The notes: generated from the letters alone by a model not told the origin. Positions 1-9,339 are shown, numbered from the stretch's first letter. The stretch is DNA of 64,000 bases from JAUPKT01 sp964427855 (GCA_964427855.1 CAYRVH010000010.1:5853-69852), one strand, 5' to 3'. Made by a program: numbers and translations.

Positions 1-1
1 C

Positions 2-85
2 GCAGTTGGCAACTTCTTGGGCAGCACGTTCGTTGGGACATTCGTGGGCGAAATGTCTGTCGATATGAGCCGCGCTCTGCCATGA
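2..85 (+). CDS. possible C-terminal end of an unidentified upstream gene
   Basis: Frame 2 is open from the left edge to TGA at 83-85. It encodes about 27 residues rich in Gly, Phe and Val (ending MSVDMSRALP), which reads like the tail of a membrane protein. It is too short to identify. The rest of 86-284 shows nothing recognisable apart from the ribosome binding site of the next gene. Confidence 0.25.
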   Translation, partial: AVGNFLGSTFVGTFVGEMSVDMSRALP

Positions 86-284
86 ACACCACAAGCCTCG
101 TAGGCGGAGCCCCAAATGGAGGGCGATCCGACTATTGCGCTGAGAGCGCTGCATCGGCTGGGCGAATTTGGGCTGCCATTCAGAGAACCCACGCTCGATG
201 ATCGCTTTCAGGACAATAATGCCATGGGCGCAGGCGACCCAACGTGCAGTTGCAGCGGTTAATGACACAGCCCGTAAGGAGCGT

Positions 285-1463
285 ATGATGGAACGCCGTT
301 CGATGGCCTTCATTCAAATTGTCGTCGGAATGATCTTGCTCGCGGTCAGCGGATGCGAGAAAGCCCCGAAAAAGCAGGTTCGTATTCCGGAGGTATCGGT
401 GCTCTATCCCATCGAACAGGACGTGACCCGTTACTTGGAATACACAGGAAACACCGCAGCCATAGAATACGTTGACATACGGGCTCGAGTGGCCGGATTT
501 TTGGAAAAGATTTATTTCGAACCGCAGTCCCGGGTAAAGGCTGGCGACCTTCTTTTTCTCATCGATCCGAGACAATATAAGGCGCAGGCGGACGAAGCAA
601 AAGCGAAATTAGAAGCCGCCAAAGCGCAGTACGAACTGGCGAAGATAGAAGAAGACCTTGCGAGATCGCTCGAATCAAAGGAGGCAGTAAGTTGGCTGAA
701 GCTGCAGCAGGCTGTGGCCAAGAGCGGCGTTGCCAAAGCCGATGCAGCGCTGGCCCAGGCGGCCCTGGACACAGCGAATCTGAATGTTGAGTACACGAGG
801 GTCACCTCGCCCATCAACGGGCGCGTGAGCAGAAACTTGGTGGATGTAGGAAACCTCGTGGGCGCCGTTGAAAAGACGCTCCTCACCACAGTAGTAAACG
901 AAGAAGCGATCTATTGCTATTTCAATGTAAGCGAATTGGATCTTCTCGCTGCCAGAAGAGCTCACCTCTCAGCGGTAGGCTCCTCGCTGAAGTCGCACCA
1001 AATTCCCGTATATTTAGGATTGGCTGACGAGACGGGGTATCCTCATGAGGGTCTTGTAGATTTCATAGATACCAAACTGAATCCGGCCACGGGCACGATT
1101 CAAGTCCGCGCCTTGTTCCCAAATAAGGATGGGTTGTTGCTTGCTGGGATGTTTGCGCGTGTGAGAGTGCCGCTGGACACCAAGAAATCCCTGATCATCC
1201 CTGACGTTGCGGTGCAATTTGACCAGGGAGGCAGGTATGTATTTGTGGTCAACTCGGACAATGTCGTGCAGCACCGGAGGATAAAGATCGATCATTCGGT
1301 GGATGACATGAGGGTGGTGGAAGAGGGTCTCCAATCAACAGATCAGGTAATCATCGAGGGCGTGCAACGTGTCCGCCCTGGGTCAAAGGTGAGAACCGCT
1401 CCTTTCTCTGCGTCATCACGGACAGCCCACCCGAAACCGCGTGCAACGGCAGGAGACAAGTAG
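285..1463 (+). CDS. RND efflux periplasmic adaptor lipoprotein (AcrA/MexA family)
   Basis: Membrane fusion protein that should bridge an inner-membrane RND pump to an outer-membrane channel. The N-terminus is a lipoprotein signal: a hydrophobic stretch ending in lipobox AVSGC, followed by a short linker. Typical HlyD/AcrA motifs follow: the biotinyl-lipoyl half-motif GFLEKIYFEPQSRVKAGD, a long alpha-hairpin rich in Ala, Lys and Glu, then VEYTRVTSPINGRVSR, a beta-barrel, and a C-terminal part with ERVRPG-like residues (GVQRVRPGSKV). Open reading extends upstream to 168, but ATGs at 285/288 follow AAGGAG at 276-281 and place the signal peptide at the N-terminus. The pump gene begins 16 bases after the stop, so the two form an operon. 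Substrate unknown. No outer-membrane TolC-type gene lies nearby. Confidence 0.93.
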   Translation: MMERRSMAFIQIVVGMILLAVSGCEKAPKKQVRIPEVSVLYPIEQDVTRYLEYTGNTAAIEYVDIRARVAGFLEKIYFEPQSRVKAGDLLFLIDPRQYKAQADEAKAKLEAAKAQYELAKIEEDLARSLESKEAVSWLKLQQAVAKSGVAKADAALAQAALDTANLNVEYTRVTSPINGRVSRNLVDVGNLVGAVEKTLLTTVVNEEAIYCYFNVSELDLLAARRAHLSAVGSSLKSHQIPVYLGLADETGYPHEGLVDFIDTKLNPATGTIQVRALFPNKDGLLLAGMFARVRVPLDTKKSLIIPDVAVQFDQGGRYVFVVNSDNVVQHRRIKIDHSVDDMRVVEEGLQSTDQVIIEGVQRVRPGSKVRTAPFSASSRTAHPKPRATAGDK

Positions 1464-1479
1464 GCCGAGGAGGCGCGTC

Positions 1480-4400
1480 ATGATAAGCCGTTTTTTTATT
1501 GATAGGCCAGTGTTTGCCTCCGTGCTTTCGCTTGTCATTATGCTGGCCGGCGCTGTGGCGATTTTTTCTCTGCCTATCTCCCAATATCCCGAGATCACTC
1601 CCCCGATGGTTCAAGTGACTGCTTCGTATCCGGGTGCCTCGCCGCAAGTCGTAGCAGACACTGTGGCCGCGCCGATTGAACAGCAGGTCAATGGCGTTGA
1701 AAATATGCTCTACATGTACAGCACGTGCGCTCGCGACGGGTCTTACACCCTCAAGATCACGTTTGAACTTGGGACCAATAATGATACCGCAACCGTGCTG
1801 GTGCAGAATCGCGTGCAGTGGGCGATGGCTCAATTGCCCCCTGAAGTGCAGCGACAAGGAGTCAACACGAAGAAGGCGTCCACCTCCTTTGTCACCGTGC
1901 TTTGCCTTTACAGCCCTGATGACTCCTATGACGACTTGTTTTTGACGAACTACGTGACCACGACCATCCAGGACCAATTGAACCGGCTTCACGGGGTCGG
2001 CGACATCAGCCTGTTTCCCGCCAAAGACTACAGCATGCGGATTTGGCTCGATCCAAACCGGCTTCAACACAACAGCCTCACCACCAATGACGTGGTAAAC
2101 GCCTTGAAAAACCAGAATGTGCAAGTAGCAGCCGGCCGTATAGGACAAGAGCCTGCGCCTACGGGTCAGGTACGGGACTTGCCAGTGAACACGCTTGGTC
2201 GATTAAGCGAGGCCAACCAGTTTGAGGATGTCATCGTCAAGACAGGCGAAGGGGGCAGCATTGTCCACGTAAAAGACATTGGGAGAGTGCAGCTTGGAGG
2301 AAAAAGTTATGACACGAAGTCATACTTTAATGGCAAGCCCTCGGCGACCATGGTTATCTACCAGACACCCGGCTCCAACGCCCTGCAGGTGGCCGACGAG
2401 GTCCGCCGCAAGATGGAGGAACTGAAAAAGGACTTCCCGCCAGGGGTTGACTACAAGATTGTGTACGAGACCTCCGAGTTCGTCAGGGCGTCGATTCGTG
2501 AGGTCGTCATCACGCTTATCGAGGCGTTCATCCTCGTGTTCATCGTGGTATGGATCTTCTTAGGGGATTGGCGGGCGACTCTCGTACCCGCGACCACGAT
2601 TCCAGTAACCATCATAGGGGCATTTGCCCTTATGTATGGCCTGGGCTTTTCCATCAACATGATCACCCTCTTTGGGCTCATATTAGCTATAGGCATCGTG
2701 GTGGACGACGCCATCGTGGTGGTGGAAAACGTTGACCGGAATATGGTGGAACATGGCCTGTCCGGAAAAGATGCGGCAATCCGGGCGATGAACGAAATAA
2801 CCGGCGCAATAATGGGCATCACCCTTGTGCTCATGGCGGTGTTCGTGCCTGCGTCATTCCTCGGGGGCATATCTGGTCAACTCTATCGACAATTCTCGTT
2901 AACCATTGCAGTGACGACTTTGCTGAGCGCGATAAATGCGCTCACACTCAAGCCGGTGCAGTGCTCCCTATGGCTTCGTCCGCATTGCGGTCCGAAACAC
3001 ATCTTTTTTAGAAGGTTCGACGCCGTATTCGAGCGAATAACCGAGTACTATACAAGAATAATCTCCTTTCTTGTCCGCCATGTTCCACTCATGCTTGTCG
3101 TGTGGGTGGTCTCGCTGGGCGTCACTTATGTGGCTTTTACCAGGGTGCCAACGGGTTTTTTGCCCCAAGAAGACGATGGTTTGATCATGTTGAATGCACA
3201 GCTCCCTGACGGCGCGTCGTTGCAGCGAACGGACGCAGTCATGAAGAAGGTCATGGACATACTCAAGGACACAGAGGGGGTCAACAACTATTCTGTCACA
3301 CCCGGCAACTCCATGTTCGATGGCGTCGGTCCCACGTTAGGGCTGGGGTTCATGTCTCTCACCCCTTGGAGCGAGAGGCTGAAGAAGGGACTGGGAAAGG
3401 AGGTCATCATGGCCGAATTGACCAAGAAATTCTCGCACATCAAGGAGGCGGTGGTCTTTCCGTTTTCTCGGCCGCCGATCAACGGGATCGGACAAAGCGG
3501 CGGGTTCGAGCTCTGGCTTGAAGATCGAGCTGACATCGGATTGGCAAAGTTGAGCGAGGCGGCGCAGGAATTGGTACACGCTGCTGTCCAGGATTCTCGT
3601 TTTCAAAATGTTCACATGACTTTCCGAGCTGCAGCGCCGTCGTTATATGCGTTCATAGATCGAGTCAAGGCCATGAGTTTACATATTCCGCTTCAATCGG
3701 TTTTCGACACACTGCAGGCCTACCTTGGTTCAACATATGTAAATGATTTTAATATGTTCGGTCGCACATGGCACGTGACGGTTCAGGCTGAGGGAGCGTT
3801 CCGGGCCAAGCCCGACGACATCACGCGTCTCCAAGTGAGGACCGTCAAAGACGAGATGGCGCCATTGGGAACTCTTCTCAAACTAGACTACTCCGTCTCC
3901 CCGCTTCGAGTGGATCGCTACAATATGTTTCCGGCAATTCGTATACTCGGGGACAGCGCGCCTGGCGTGAGTTCAGGCCAAGCGCTGCAAGGCATGGAGA
4001 ATCTTGCAGAAGAATCCCTACCGTCGGGCGCCGGTTTTGAATGGACCGGCATGGCTTACCAGGAGCGGGCCATAAGCGGTCAAATATTCATCGTGTTCGC
4101 CCTGGCTGTCCTTATCGTGGTCATGATACTGGCAGCTCAATATGAAAGCTGGACGGATCCGATTGCGGTGGTGGCTATCGTTCCACTGGCGGTGCTTGGG
4201 GCCATCATCGGTCTGGCGGTACGCGGCATGGACAACAATCTCTACACGCAGGTCGGCTTGGTCCTCCTGGTCGGTTTATCTGCGAAGAATGCCATCTTAA
4301 TTGTTGAGTTCGCCCGCAATAAGCAGGCGGAGGGTATGCCTGTCCTCCAAGCCGCTGTTGAGGGCGCCAAGTTGAGATTTAGGGCTATTTTGATGACATC

Positions 4401-4635
4401 GTTTGCATTCATCGTGGGGGTTCTTCCATTAGTATTCGCTGAGGGAGCAGGGGCCGCAAGCAGGCAGGCCGTGGGTACCGCGGTGTGCGCCGGCATGCTT
4501 GGTGTGACTCTGCTTGGGGTCTTTTTCACGCCGGTGATGTACGTATTTATGCAAAGGTTCAAGAAGAATGGGGCTGCAGGACCGAGCCCTGCCGCCCCTG
4601 ACTCCTCTGCACCCCTTCACGGCCGATCCAGCTGA
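1480..4635 (+). CDS. RND multidrug efflux pump, inner-membrane subunit (HAE1 family, AcrB-like)
   Basis: Proton-driven trimeric exporter of about 1051 residues, full length for the AcrB/MexB family. It starts with the family signature FFIDRPVFASV and has two repeats of membrane segments and periplasmic porter domains. The fourth membrane segment carries VDDAIVVVEN, whose two Asp residues (about 409-410) are the proton-relay pair. The matching C-terminal half has KNAILIVEF and GVFFTPVMY. The open frame reaches 1441, but ATG 1480 follows GAGGAGG (1467-1473) at ideal spacing and begins the family's usual MISRFFIDRP. Translated with the adaptor gene at 285. A second, divergent RND pump lies at 46055; the two are paralogues, not a recent duplication. 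Confidence 0.95.
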   Translation: MISRFFIDRPVFASVLSLVIMLAGAVAIFSLPISQYPEITPPMVQVTASYPGASPQVVADTVAAPIEQQVNGVENMLYMYSTCARDGSYTLKITFELGTNNDTATVLVQNRVQWAMAQLPPEVQRQGVNTKKASTSFVTVLCLYSPDDSYDDLFLTNYVTTTIQDQLNRLHGVGDISLFPAKDYSMRIWLDPNRLQHNSLTTNDVVNALKNQNVQVAAGRIGQEPAPTGQVRDLPVNTLGRLSEANQFEDVIVKTGEGGSIVHVKDIGRVQLGGKSYDTKSYFNGKPSATMVIYQTPGSNALQVADEVRRKMEELKKDFPPGVDYKIVYETSEFVRASIREVVITLIEAFILVFIVVWIFLGDWRATLVPATTIPVTIIGAFALMYGLGFSINMITLFGLILAIGIVVDDAIVVVENVDRNMVEHGLSGKDAAIRAMNEITGAIMGITLVLMAVFVPASFLGGISGQLYRQFSLTIAVTTLLSAINALTLKPVQCSLWLRPHCGPKHIFFRRFDAVFERITEYYTRIISFLVRHVPLMLVVWVVSLGVTYVAFTRVPTGFLPQEDDGLIMLNAQLPDGASLQRTDAVMKKVMDILKDTEGVNNYSVTPGNSMFDGVGPTLGLGFMSLTPWSERLKKGLGKEVIMAELTKKFSHIKEAVVFPFSRPPINGIGQSGGFELWLEDRADIGLAKLSEAAQELVHAAVQDSRFQNVHMTFRAAAPSLYAFIDRVKAMSLHIPLQSVFDTLQAYLGSTYVNDFNMFGRTWHVTVQAEGAFRAKPDDITRLQVRTVKDEMAPLGTLLKLDYSVSPLRVDRYNMFPAIRILGDSAPGVSSGQALQGMENLAEESLPSGAGFEWTGMAYQERAISGQIFIVFALAVLIVVMILAAQYESWTDPIAVVAIVPLAVLGAIIGLAVRGMDNNLYTQVGLVLLVGLSAKNAILIVEFARNKQAEGMPVLQAAVEGAKLRFRAILMTSFAFIVGVLPLVFAEGAGAASRQAVGTAVCAGMLGVTLLGVFFTPVMYVFMQRFKKNGAAGPSPAAPDSSAPLHGRSS

Positions 4636-4708
4636 CGTGTGCCTCACTCTTTGTACCGGCCTGGGTAGGGGGGAGTACAGCCGGTCTCGAATTTTTTTAT
4701 TCGGTAGA

Positions 4709-4864
4709 GGAGTTCTCAAAATTACTCACGAATTGGGGCCCTGCACCCCCATTGCGTCATCCTCACGAAAGTGGGGATCCATACTGAGTCTCCTGGATTC
4801 CATTTTCGTGGGAATGACAACGTCACGTCTGAGCATTTCGCGATTTCTTTTGAGAAAAGTTATA
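4709..4864. repeat. dispersed repeat, copy 1, with REP-like palindrome
   Basis: This stretch of about 155 bases matches 61573-61729 in the same orientation with scattered substitutions. Both copies share CACGAATTGGGGCC, CACGAAAGTGG, CCTGGATTCC, CACGTCTGA and CGATTTCTTTTGAGAAA. The core at 4756-4818 is an imperfect inverted repeat with arms GTCATCCTCACGAAAGTGG and CATTTTCGTGGGAATGAC. This resembles the common bacterial intergenic palindromes of the type GTCATTCCCGCGAAAGCGGG. It could fold as a stem-loop in RNA. No transposase is present. Confidence 0.75.
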
Positions 4865-4985
4865 TGAGGGTCTCGTCATCGAGTTCATGAGTACTACCCA
4901 AAATTGCAATGACCGCGAGGACAGGGCAGCGCTTGTCATTTCGAAGGCCCAGGCTCGAAGGAAAGTGAGGCGCCATGCGACGCCT

Positions 4986-5061
4986 TGTCATTTCGAAGGA
5001 GCCTTGCGACTGAGAAATCTTTCTTGGTGGCTCAAGATTTCTCGCTGCGCTCGAAATGACA
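4986..5061. repeat. palindromic intergenic repeat (second family)
   Basis: An imperfect inverted repeat: TGTCATTTCGAAGGAG... and GAGAAATCTT on the left are mirrored by AAGATTTCTC and GCGCTCGAAATGACA on the right. A partial left arm (TTGTCATTTCGAAGG) also occurs about 50 bases upstream near 4935, so the element is a tandem or truncated pair. It belongs to the widespread class of REP-like palindromes beginning GTCATTTCGAA. It probably forms an RNA hairpin. Distinct from the adjacent repeat at 4709. Confidence 0.7.
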
Positions 5062-5486
5062 GGGAATAAGGCGTCGAAATGAAGAGAGTAACGTCTTGAA
5101 ATCACAAGAGCAGGTTCTTCAAATTCATGGGGAGTGAAACGTGTAAAATGAGAAGAGCAAAGTCTTGAAAAGGCAGGGATTGAAGCGCCTGAGTGTAAGG
5201 CTGCGTCATCAAAGTCATGACTACAAGTTTTCTCATAAGGAAAACGCGAAATGTCTATACTCAGATTTTCTCTACTATGGATATGGCAGTCGAGGAGACT
5301 CACTATGATCCCCATTTCTGTCAGATGAGGTAATGATAGGACACGCCACCAATTGGTGATTCATTTGGAGAAAGATTAATAATACTGAGGATTGGCACAG
5401 ACCGGTATGCACGTGGTGGTAATTTGTTGTTGCACTTAAGCTGCGGGCGGTGTATTGTATCATCTATAAATCTATTGGATTCATAT

Positions 5487-6311
5487 ATGAAACCTACAAC
5501 AAAAAAAACCGTCCCTGCGCTCGAGAGAGGCATCGATGTCGTGGAGCTCTTGGCGTCCTCGGATCGGCCACTCTCGTTCTCACAAATTTTGGCCAGCCTC
5601 GGCATCCCGCGGGCGTCTTTGGTGCGGATACTGGATACACTCCTGTCCAGGGGCCTTATCGACAAGATGGAGGCGAATGGTCATTATCGCGTGGGGATAA
5701 AGCTGCTTTACATCGGCCACAGACTCAAGGACAAGATCAGCCTGAGGTCGATGGCGTGGTCCCTCATGCAGCGGTTGTCTGAACAGACAGGCGAGACCGT
5801 GGAACTGGCGGTGTTGGATAATGGACAACTGCTGCTCATTGAGCAAATAGAGGGCTCCGGAGAGGTCAGGATCGCCTCCCGTATTGGCGGGGCCTATCCG
5901 TACCTTCATGCGGTGTCAGTGGGAAAACTCTATCTCGCTCACATGGATCCGGCTAAGCGTAAGCGAGTGCTGGATCAGGTTGGTCTGCCGGCGGTCACGC
6001 CTTGGACGATCACAGATCGGGATGTTTTGGAGCGTGAGCTAGTTGAGATATTGATGAGAGGCTATGCCACAGAAGATCAAGAGCTCCGAACCGGGGTGAG
6101 GCGAGTGGCGGCCCCTGTGTATGATCATTTGGGCCATGTAGCAGGGGGTTTGAGTATGGCTGCGCCCTCATTTCGCCTTGCGGCGACAGATTTTGACAAG
6201 TACGGACAAATCGTCAAATCAGTTGCAGCGGAGATCTCGAGAGGCATCGGCGGAGGCGCCGCTTATATCACCACGCCTGACGATCCTCAACAATCTCGGA
6301 CGAGAGTATGA
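5487..6311 (+). CDS. IclR-family transcriptional regulator
   Basis: 274-residue regulator. The N-terminal winged helix-turn-helix covers roughly residues 8-70 (ALERGIDVVELLASS...SQILASLGIPRASLVRILDTL), followed by the IclR effector domain with the family patterns YRVGIKLLYIG, LLLIEQIEG, LHAVSVGKLYLAH and GLSMAAPS. ATG 5487 was chosen because it starts the usual MKPTTKKTVPALERG N-terminus; the frame is open further upstream to 5424. It lies 12 bases before the acyl-CoA synthetase beta gene and is co-directional with both synthetase genes, so it probably controls them in response to an acyl or aromatic effector (inference). Such regulators often control aromatic or short-chain acid catabolism. 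Confidence 0.9.
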   Translation: MKPTTKKTVPALERGIDVVELLASSDRPLSFSQILASLGIPRASLVRILDTLLSRGLIDKMEANGHYRVGIKLLYIGHRLKDKISLRSMAWSLMQRLSEQTGETVELAVLDNGQLLLIEQIEGSGEVRIASRIGGAYPYLHAVSVGKLYLAHMDPAKRKRVLDQVGLPAVTPWTITDRDVLERELVEILMRGYATEDQELRTGVRRVAAPVYDHLGHVAGGLSMAAPSFRLAATDFDKYGQIVKSVAAEISRGIGGGAAYITTPDDPQQSRTRV

Positions 6312-6323
6312 GAGGAGATACGC

Positions 6324-7001
6324 ATGAACATAATCCAAGACGCATTGAAGCAAGGCAGGAACGCCCTTTCCGAACACGAATCGAAAAAGATTTTGGCTGA
6401 ATATGGGATACCCGTGACGAGGGAGATTCTTGTCTCCGATGAAAAGGAGCTTATCGAGGCCTGCCGTCAGATTGGCTACCCCCTGGTTCTGAAGGCGTGC
6501 TCTTTCCAGTTGGCCCACAAGAGCGAACGTGGATTGATTCGCACGGATATCCGAACTGATGAAGAAGCGCTGTTGGCTTTTGGGGATATTACGCTGAAGA
6601 TGGGGGGCGTCCCCGGCGGGGTTCTCGTCCAAGAGATGGCCAAGGGGAAGCGCGAGTTGGTGGTGGGCATGACGAGGGACCCGCAGTTTGGTCCATGCGT
6701 CATGTTTGGACTCGGAGGAATTTTCACCGAGATTCTCAACGACGTGACATTCAGAGTAGCGCCCCTCACGCGCGAGGACGCGCTCCATATGATGAGCGAC
6801 ATCCGCGGGGCGAAAATATTGGATGCAGTGCGGGGCATGGAGGCGGCGGATAAAGAGCTGCTTGCGTCGATCCTGGTAAATGTGGGACGCATCGGTCTGG
6901 AAAACGACGCAGTCAAAGAGGTGGACATCAATCCCTTGATCCTTGTCGGCCGCCGGCCGGTGGCTGTGGACAGCCTCATCGTACTCGACATGACTGATTG
7001 A
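6324..7001 (+). CDS. ADP-forming acyl-CoA synthetase, beta (ATP-grasp) subunit
   Basis: 225-residue ATP-grasp subunit of an NDP-forming acyl-CoA synthetase (acyl-CoA + ADP + Pi to acid + ATP + CoA, or the reverse). Visible family features: SEHESKKILAEYGIPVTRE at the N-terminus, the nucleotide-binding region LVLKACSFQLAHKSE, PGGVLVQEM, ELVVGMTRDPQFGPCVMFG, LGGIFTEILNDVTFRVAP and the C-terminal DINPLI. The start follows AGAGGAGAT. The alpha subunit is the next gene, so the enzyme is split in two as in archaeal ACD rather than fused as in many bacteria. It could conserve energy from an acyl-CoA product of fermentation or aromatic degradation. Substrate not determinable here. Confidence 0.9.
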   Translation: MNIIQDALKQGRNALSEHESKKILAEYGIPVTREILVSDEKELIEACRQIGYPLVLKACSFQLAHKSERGLIRTDIRTDEEALLAFGDITLKMGGVPGGVLVQEMAKGKRELVVGMTRDPQFGPCVMFGLGGIFTEILNDVTFRVAPLTREDALHMMSDIRGAKILDAVRGMEAADKELLASILVNVGRIGLENDAVKEVDINPLILVGRRPVAVDSLIVLDMTD

Positions 7002-7066
7002 AGCCATCGCAGCCCCGACGATCGACGACGCCGCAGTGAAGAGGCTTTTTCGTGGAAGAGGAAAGA

Positions 7067-8530
7067 ATGACAATGGTGGATCATTTTCTCGACGGTTTTT
7101 TTCGACCGAGGACCCTTGCCGTGGTTGGCGCGACGGACAACCCGTTCAAGATAAATTATCGACTCCTTCGCAACCTTGTGGATATGGGCTTTGAAGGGAA
7201 AATTTTTCCTGTGAATCCGAGCGTGCAAGAGATCGGCGGTATAAAGGTGTTTGCCCGATTGAGGGACATACCAGAGACGATCGATCTCGTGGTCAGCGCG
7301 GTGCCGTCCGGGAACACGGTTGAGGTCGTGAAGGAGTGTGCGGAGTGCGGGATAAAGCGGCTTGTGATTGTGACAGGGGGGTTTTCGGAAGGCGGCGAGG
7401 ACGGACGAAGACTGCATGAAGAGATCGCGGGGCTCGTTAAAGGGGCGGGGATTAGAACGCTCGGGCCCAATACCCTGAGTCCGGTGAACACCGCCAACAA
7501 TTTGATTATAAGCTTTCATCCCGCCAAGGTCATGAGTCGGGGCCATTTATCGCTCGTATTTCAGTCGGGATTTTATGAACCGCGTCTGAACTGGGTTTTT
7601 TCGCATCTTGGCATTGGTAAGATGTTGGACACAGGGAACAAAATGGACATCAACGAGGTTGACGCCCTGGAGTATCTTGCGTTAGACCCGGAAACACACG
7701 TGATTGGAATACACCTTGAGAGCGTCAGAGGCAATGGGATAAAGTTTGCTCAATTGCTTCGGGAGGTCTCTCAGCAAAAGCCATTGATTGTCTTGAAATC
7801 GGGCCGCACCAAATCAGGATCGGCCGCGGCCATGTCCCACACAGGAGCTCTCGCGGGTGAGAATGACGCCATTTTTGACGGGATAGTCAAACAGACCGCC
7901 GCTATCCGGGCGTACAACTGGCAGGAGTTTTTCGATCTGGCAAAAGCTTTTTCATACCTCAATGCACCGGGGGGAGACGGTATGGCGATCATCACCATGT
8001 CGGGCGGCGAAGGGGTCATGGCAACTGACGCGTGCGAACTCAACGGCCTGCGATTGGCCCGGCTTTCTGCAGAGACGCTTCTCCGTTTGCGCGACATATT
8101 TCCGCCATGGGAAATGCCGGTGAATCCCCTTGATGGGGGAGTGTGTATGCAGTTTCACGTGACGAGGCTTTTTCAATTGCTCGCCACATTGGGCGCTATT
8201 CCTGAAGATGACGACGTCAGCGGTGTGGTGATGCACATGCCGTCGAACGTGTTCAGTTTGGATTCGCACTCGGCGCAAGGAAAGCAGGTCGCTGAGGCCA
8301 TGCTCAACGGCATTGCTGCGTTGAAAAAGGCCGGCAAGCCTTTTGCCTTGTGGCGATCTGCCATGGATGCAGAAGAAGAAGAGTGGATACGGCTCTTACA
8401 AGGCAAGGGAGTGCCCGTCTTTGATTCGGCCGAGAGGGCTATAAGGGCGCTTGCTGCCATGTACAGCTGCGTCCAAAGGCGTCATGTCTTGAACGCAGGG
8501 ACGCAACCAGAGGGCAGCGACACGCATTAG
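7067..8530 (+). CDS. ADP-forming acyl-CoA synthetase, alpha (CoA-binding) subunit
   Basis: About 487 residues. An N-terminal CoA-binding Rossmann domain (FFRPRTLAVVGATDNPFKINY, GKIFPVNP) is followed by succinyl-CoA-synthetase-like domains with TLGPNTLSPVNTANN, a conserved Glu in GIHLESVRGNG, and SHTGALAG, whose His is the phosphohistidine candidate. ATG 7067 is preceded by AGAGG at good spacing; the frame opens at GTG 7052. It lies 65 bases after the beta-subunit gene and forms one enzyme with it. One oddity is that the usual SQSG motif region reads LVFQSGFYEPRLNWVFSHLGIG, somewhat divergent around the CoA ligase domain, which may reflect substrate choice. Confidence 0.9.
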   Translation: MTMVDHFLDGFFRPRTLAVVGATDNPFKINYRLLRNLVDMGFEGKIFPVNPSVQEIGGIKVFARLRDIPETIDLVVSAVPSGNTVEVVKECAECGIKRLVIVTGGFSEGGEDGRRLHEEIAGLVKGAGIRTLGPNTLSPVNTANNLIISFHPAKVMSRGHLSLVFQSGFYEPRLNWVFSHLGIGKMLDTGNKMDINEVDALEYLALDPETHVIGIHLESVRGNGIKFAQLLREVSQQKPLIVLKSGRTKSGSAAAMSHTGALAGENDAIFDGIVKQTAAIRAYNWQEFFDLAKAFSYLNAPGGDGMAIITMSGGEGVMATDACELNGLRLARLSAETLLRLRDIFPPWEMPVNPLDGGVCMQFHVTRLFQLLATLGAIPEDDDVSGVVMHMPSNVFSLDSHSAQGKQVAEAMLNGIAALKKAGKPFALWRSAMDAEEEEWIRLLQGKGVPVFDSAERAIRALAAMYSCVQRRHVLNAGTQPEGSDTH

Positions 8531-8547
8531 CTATTGCGAATTTATCC

Positions 8548-9339
8548 TCAGTCCGATTTGATACAGGCCTTGAGGACGGCGTTTTTTTGAACAAGCAGTG
8601 GGAACATGGCTGCATCCAGCGGGTCAAAGGAAAGGCGCGAGAGGTCCCTCAGCCACGCATTGACCGCGTCTGCAGCTCCTGAGGGCGCTTTCTTGATTAA
8701 TTCCTCAAATTGCGCTCGCAACGTCCTCAACCTCTGCCTCTGTTCGTCCCCTTTGTAATTTCGGGCAATCGCTTCAGAGCGCTGCAACAATTGGATGATT
8801 GCCTCGCATGGCGTCGTCTCCGCATCTTGTGAGGCCCATGGAGCTTTTTGTGGCGAGATTCTAGGTTCTTTTCTTGGCCCCGCGGCGGCGGTAGTCGGTC
8901 GACTCCGGTCTGCGAGCTCTTTCTTGAGCTGTATGTTCTCGATCAGCAGTCGTTCGTGTTCTGTTTTCAGCTTTTCTACGGCCGCTCGCAGGGCTTGTGT
9001 ATCGTTCATGAGAGCGGAATTGAGCTGCCGCACCTTGTCTGCGTGAACGGTTAAATCAGACAGTTCTCTTTTTACTGCGGTCAGCTCTCGGTTTAGGACA
9101 GCATTTTGTGACTGAAGATTCTTGAGTTCGTCTGAAAGACGTTGTTTTTCAGCCGCGAGTTCAGCCACACGCGCCTCGAGACTACCCTGGCTGTCGCCGC
9201 CAACGCACCCGTCCAGAGCTGGAACAGCGAGGATCATAAGGGCGCACAGCAACATTCGCCAAGGCGTGGGTGCTCGCAATGATACTGATACCGTGGAAAA
9301 AGTCTCCTCGATACGCGAGTTGTTCGTCTTAGAGGTCAT
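8548..9339 (-). CDS. coiled-coil lipoprotein of unknown function
   Basis: About 263 residues. After a basic N-terminus comes a hydrophobic segment ending in lipobox PALDGC (Cys about 45), so it should be exported and lipidated. Residues about 55-145 form a heptad-rich coiled coil (LEARVAELAAEKQRLSDE, LQSQNAVLNRELTAVKRE), then a Pro/Ala linker and a helical C-terminal domain. The frame is open to 9393; ATG 9339 follows AAGGA by about 12 bases. The start at 9255 would give a signal peptide without positive charge and is less likely. It is convergent with the acyl-CoA synthetase gene and lies 139 bases after etfA on the same strand. I do not recognise the family. Confidence 0.75.
   Translation of the reverse strand: MTSKTNNSRIEETFSTVSVSLRAPTPWRMLLCALMILAVPALDGCVGGDSQGSLEARVAELAAEKQRLSDELKNLQSQNAVLNRELTAVKRELSDLTVHADKVRQLNSALMNDTQALRAAVEKLKTEHERLLIENIQLKKELADRSRPTTAAAGPRKEPRISPQKAPWASQDAETTPCEAIIQLLQRSEAIARNYKGDEQRQRLRTLRAQFEELIKKAPSGAADAVNAWLRDLSRLSFDPLDAAMFPLLVQKNAVLKACIKSD

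Larger units (their letters stand above)
4636..5486. other. non-coding region with dispersed palindromic repeats
   Basis: About 850 bases with no convincing gene. It contains a long dispersed repeat with a second copy at 61573 (see 4709-4864), and a second palindrome family around 4935-5061. The remainder (5062-5486) is A/G-rich, with short recurring phrases such as gtcttgaaa at 5091 and 5162, and leads into the IclR gene. Short open frames here have no ribosome binding sites or recognisable products. Confidence 0.6.

Noticed and set aside
5391..5440. Sigma-54 promoter (TGGCAC / TTGCA elements) before the IclR gene
   Set aside because: The GG and GC dinucleotides are not at the fixed spacing required for a -24/-12 promoter.
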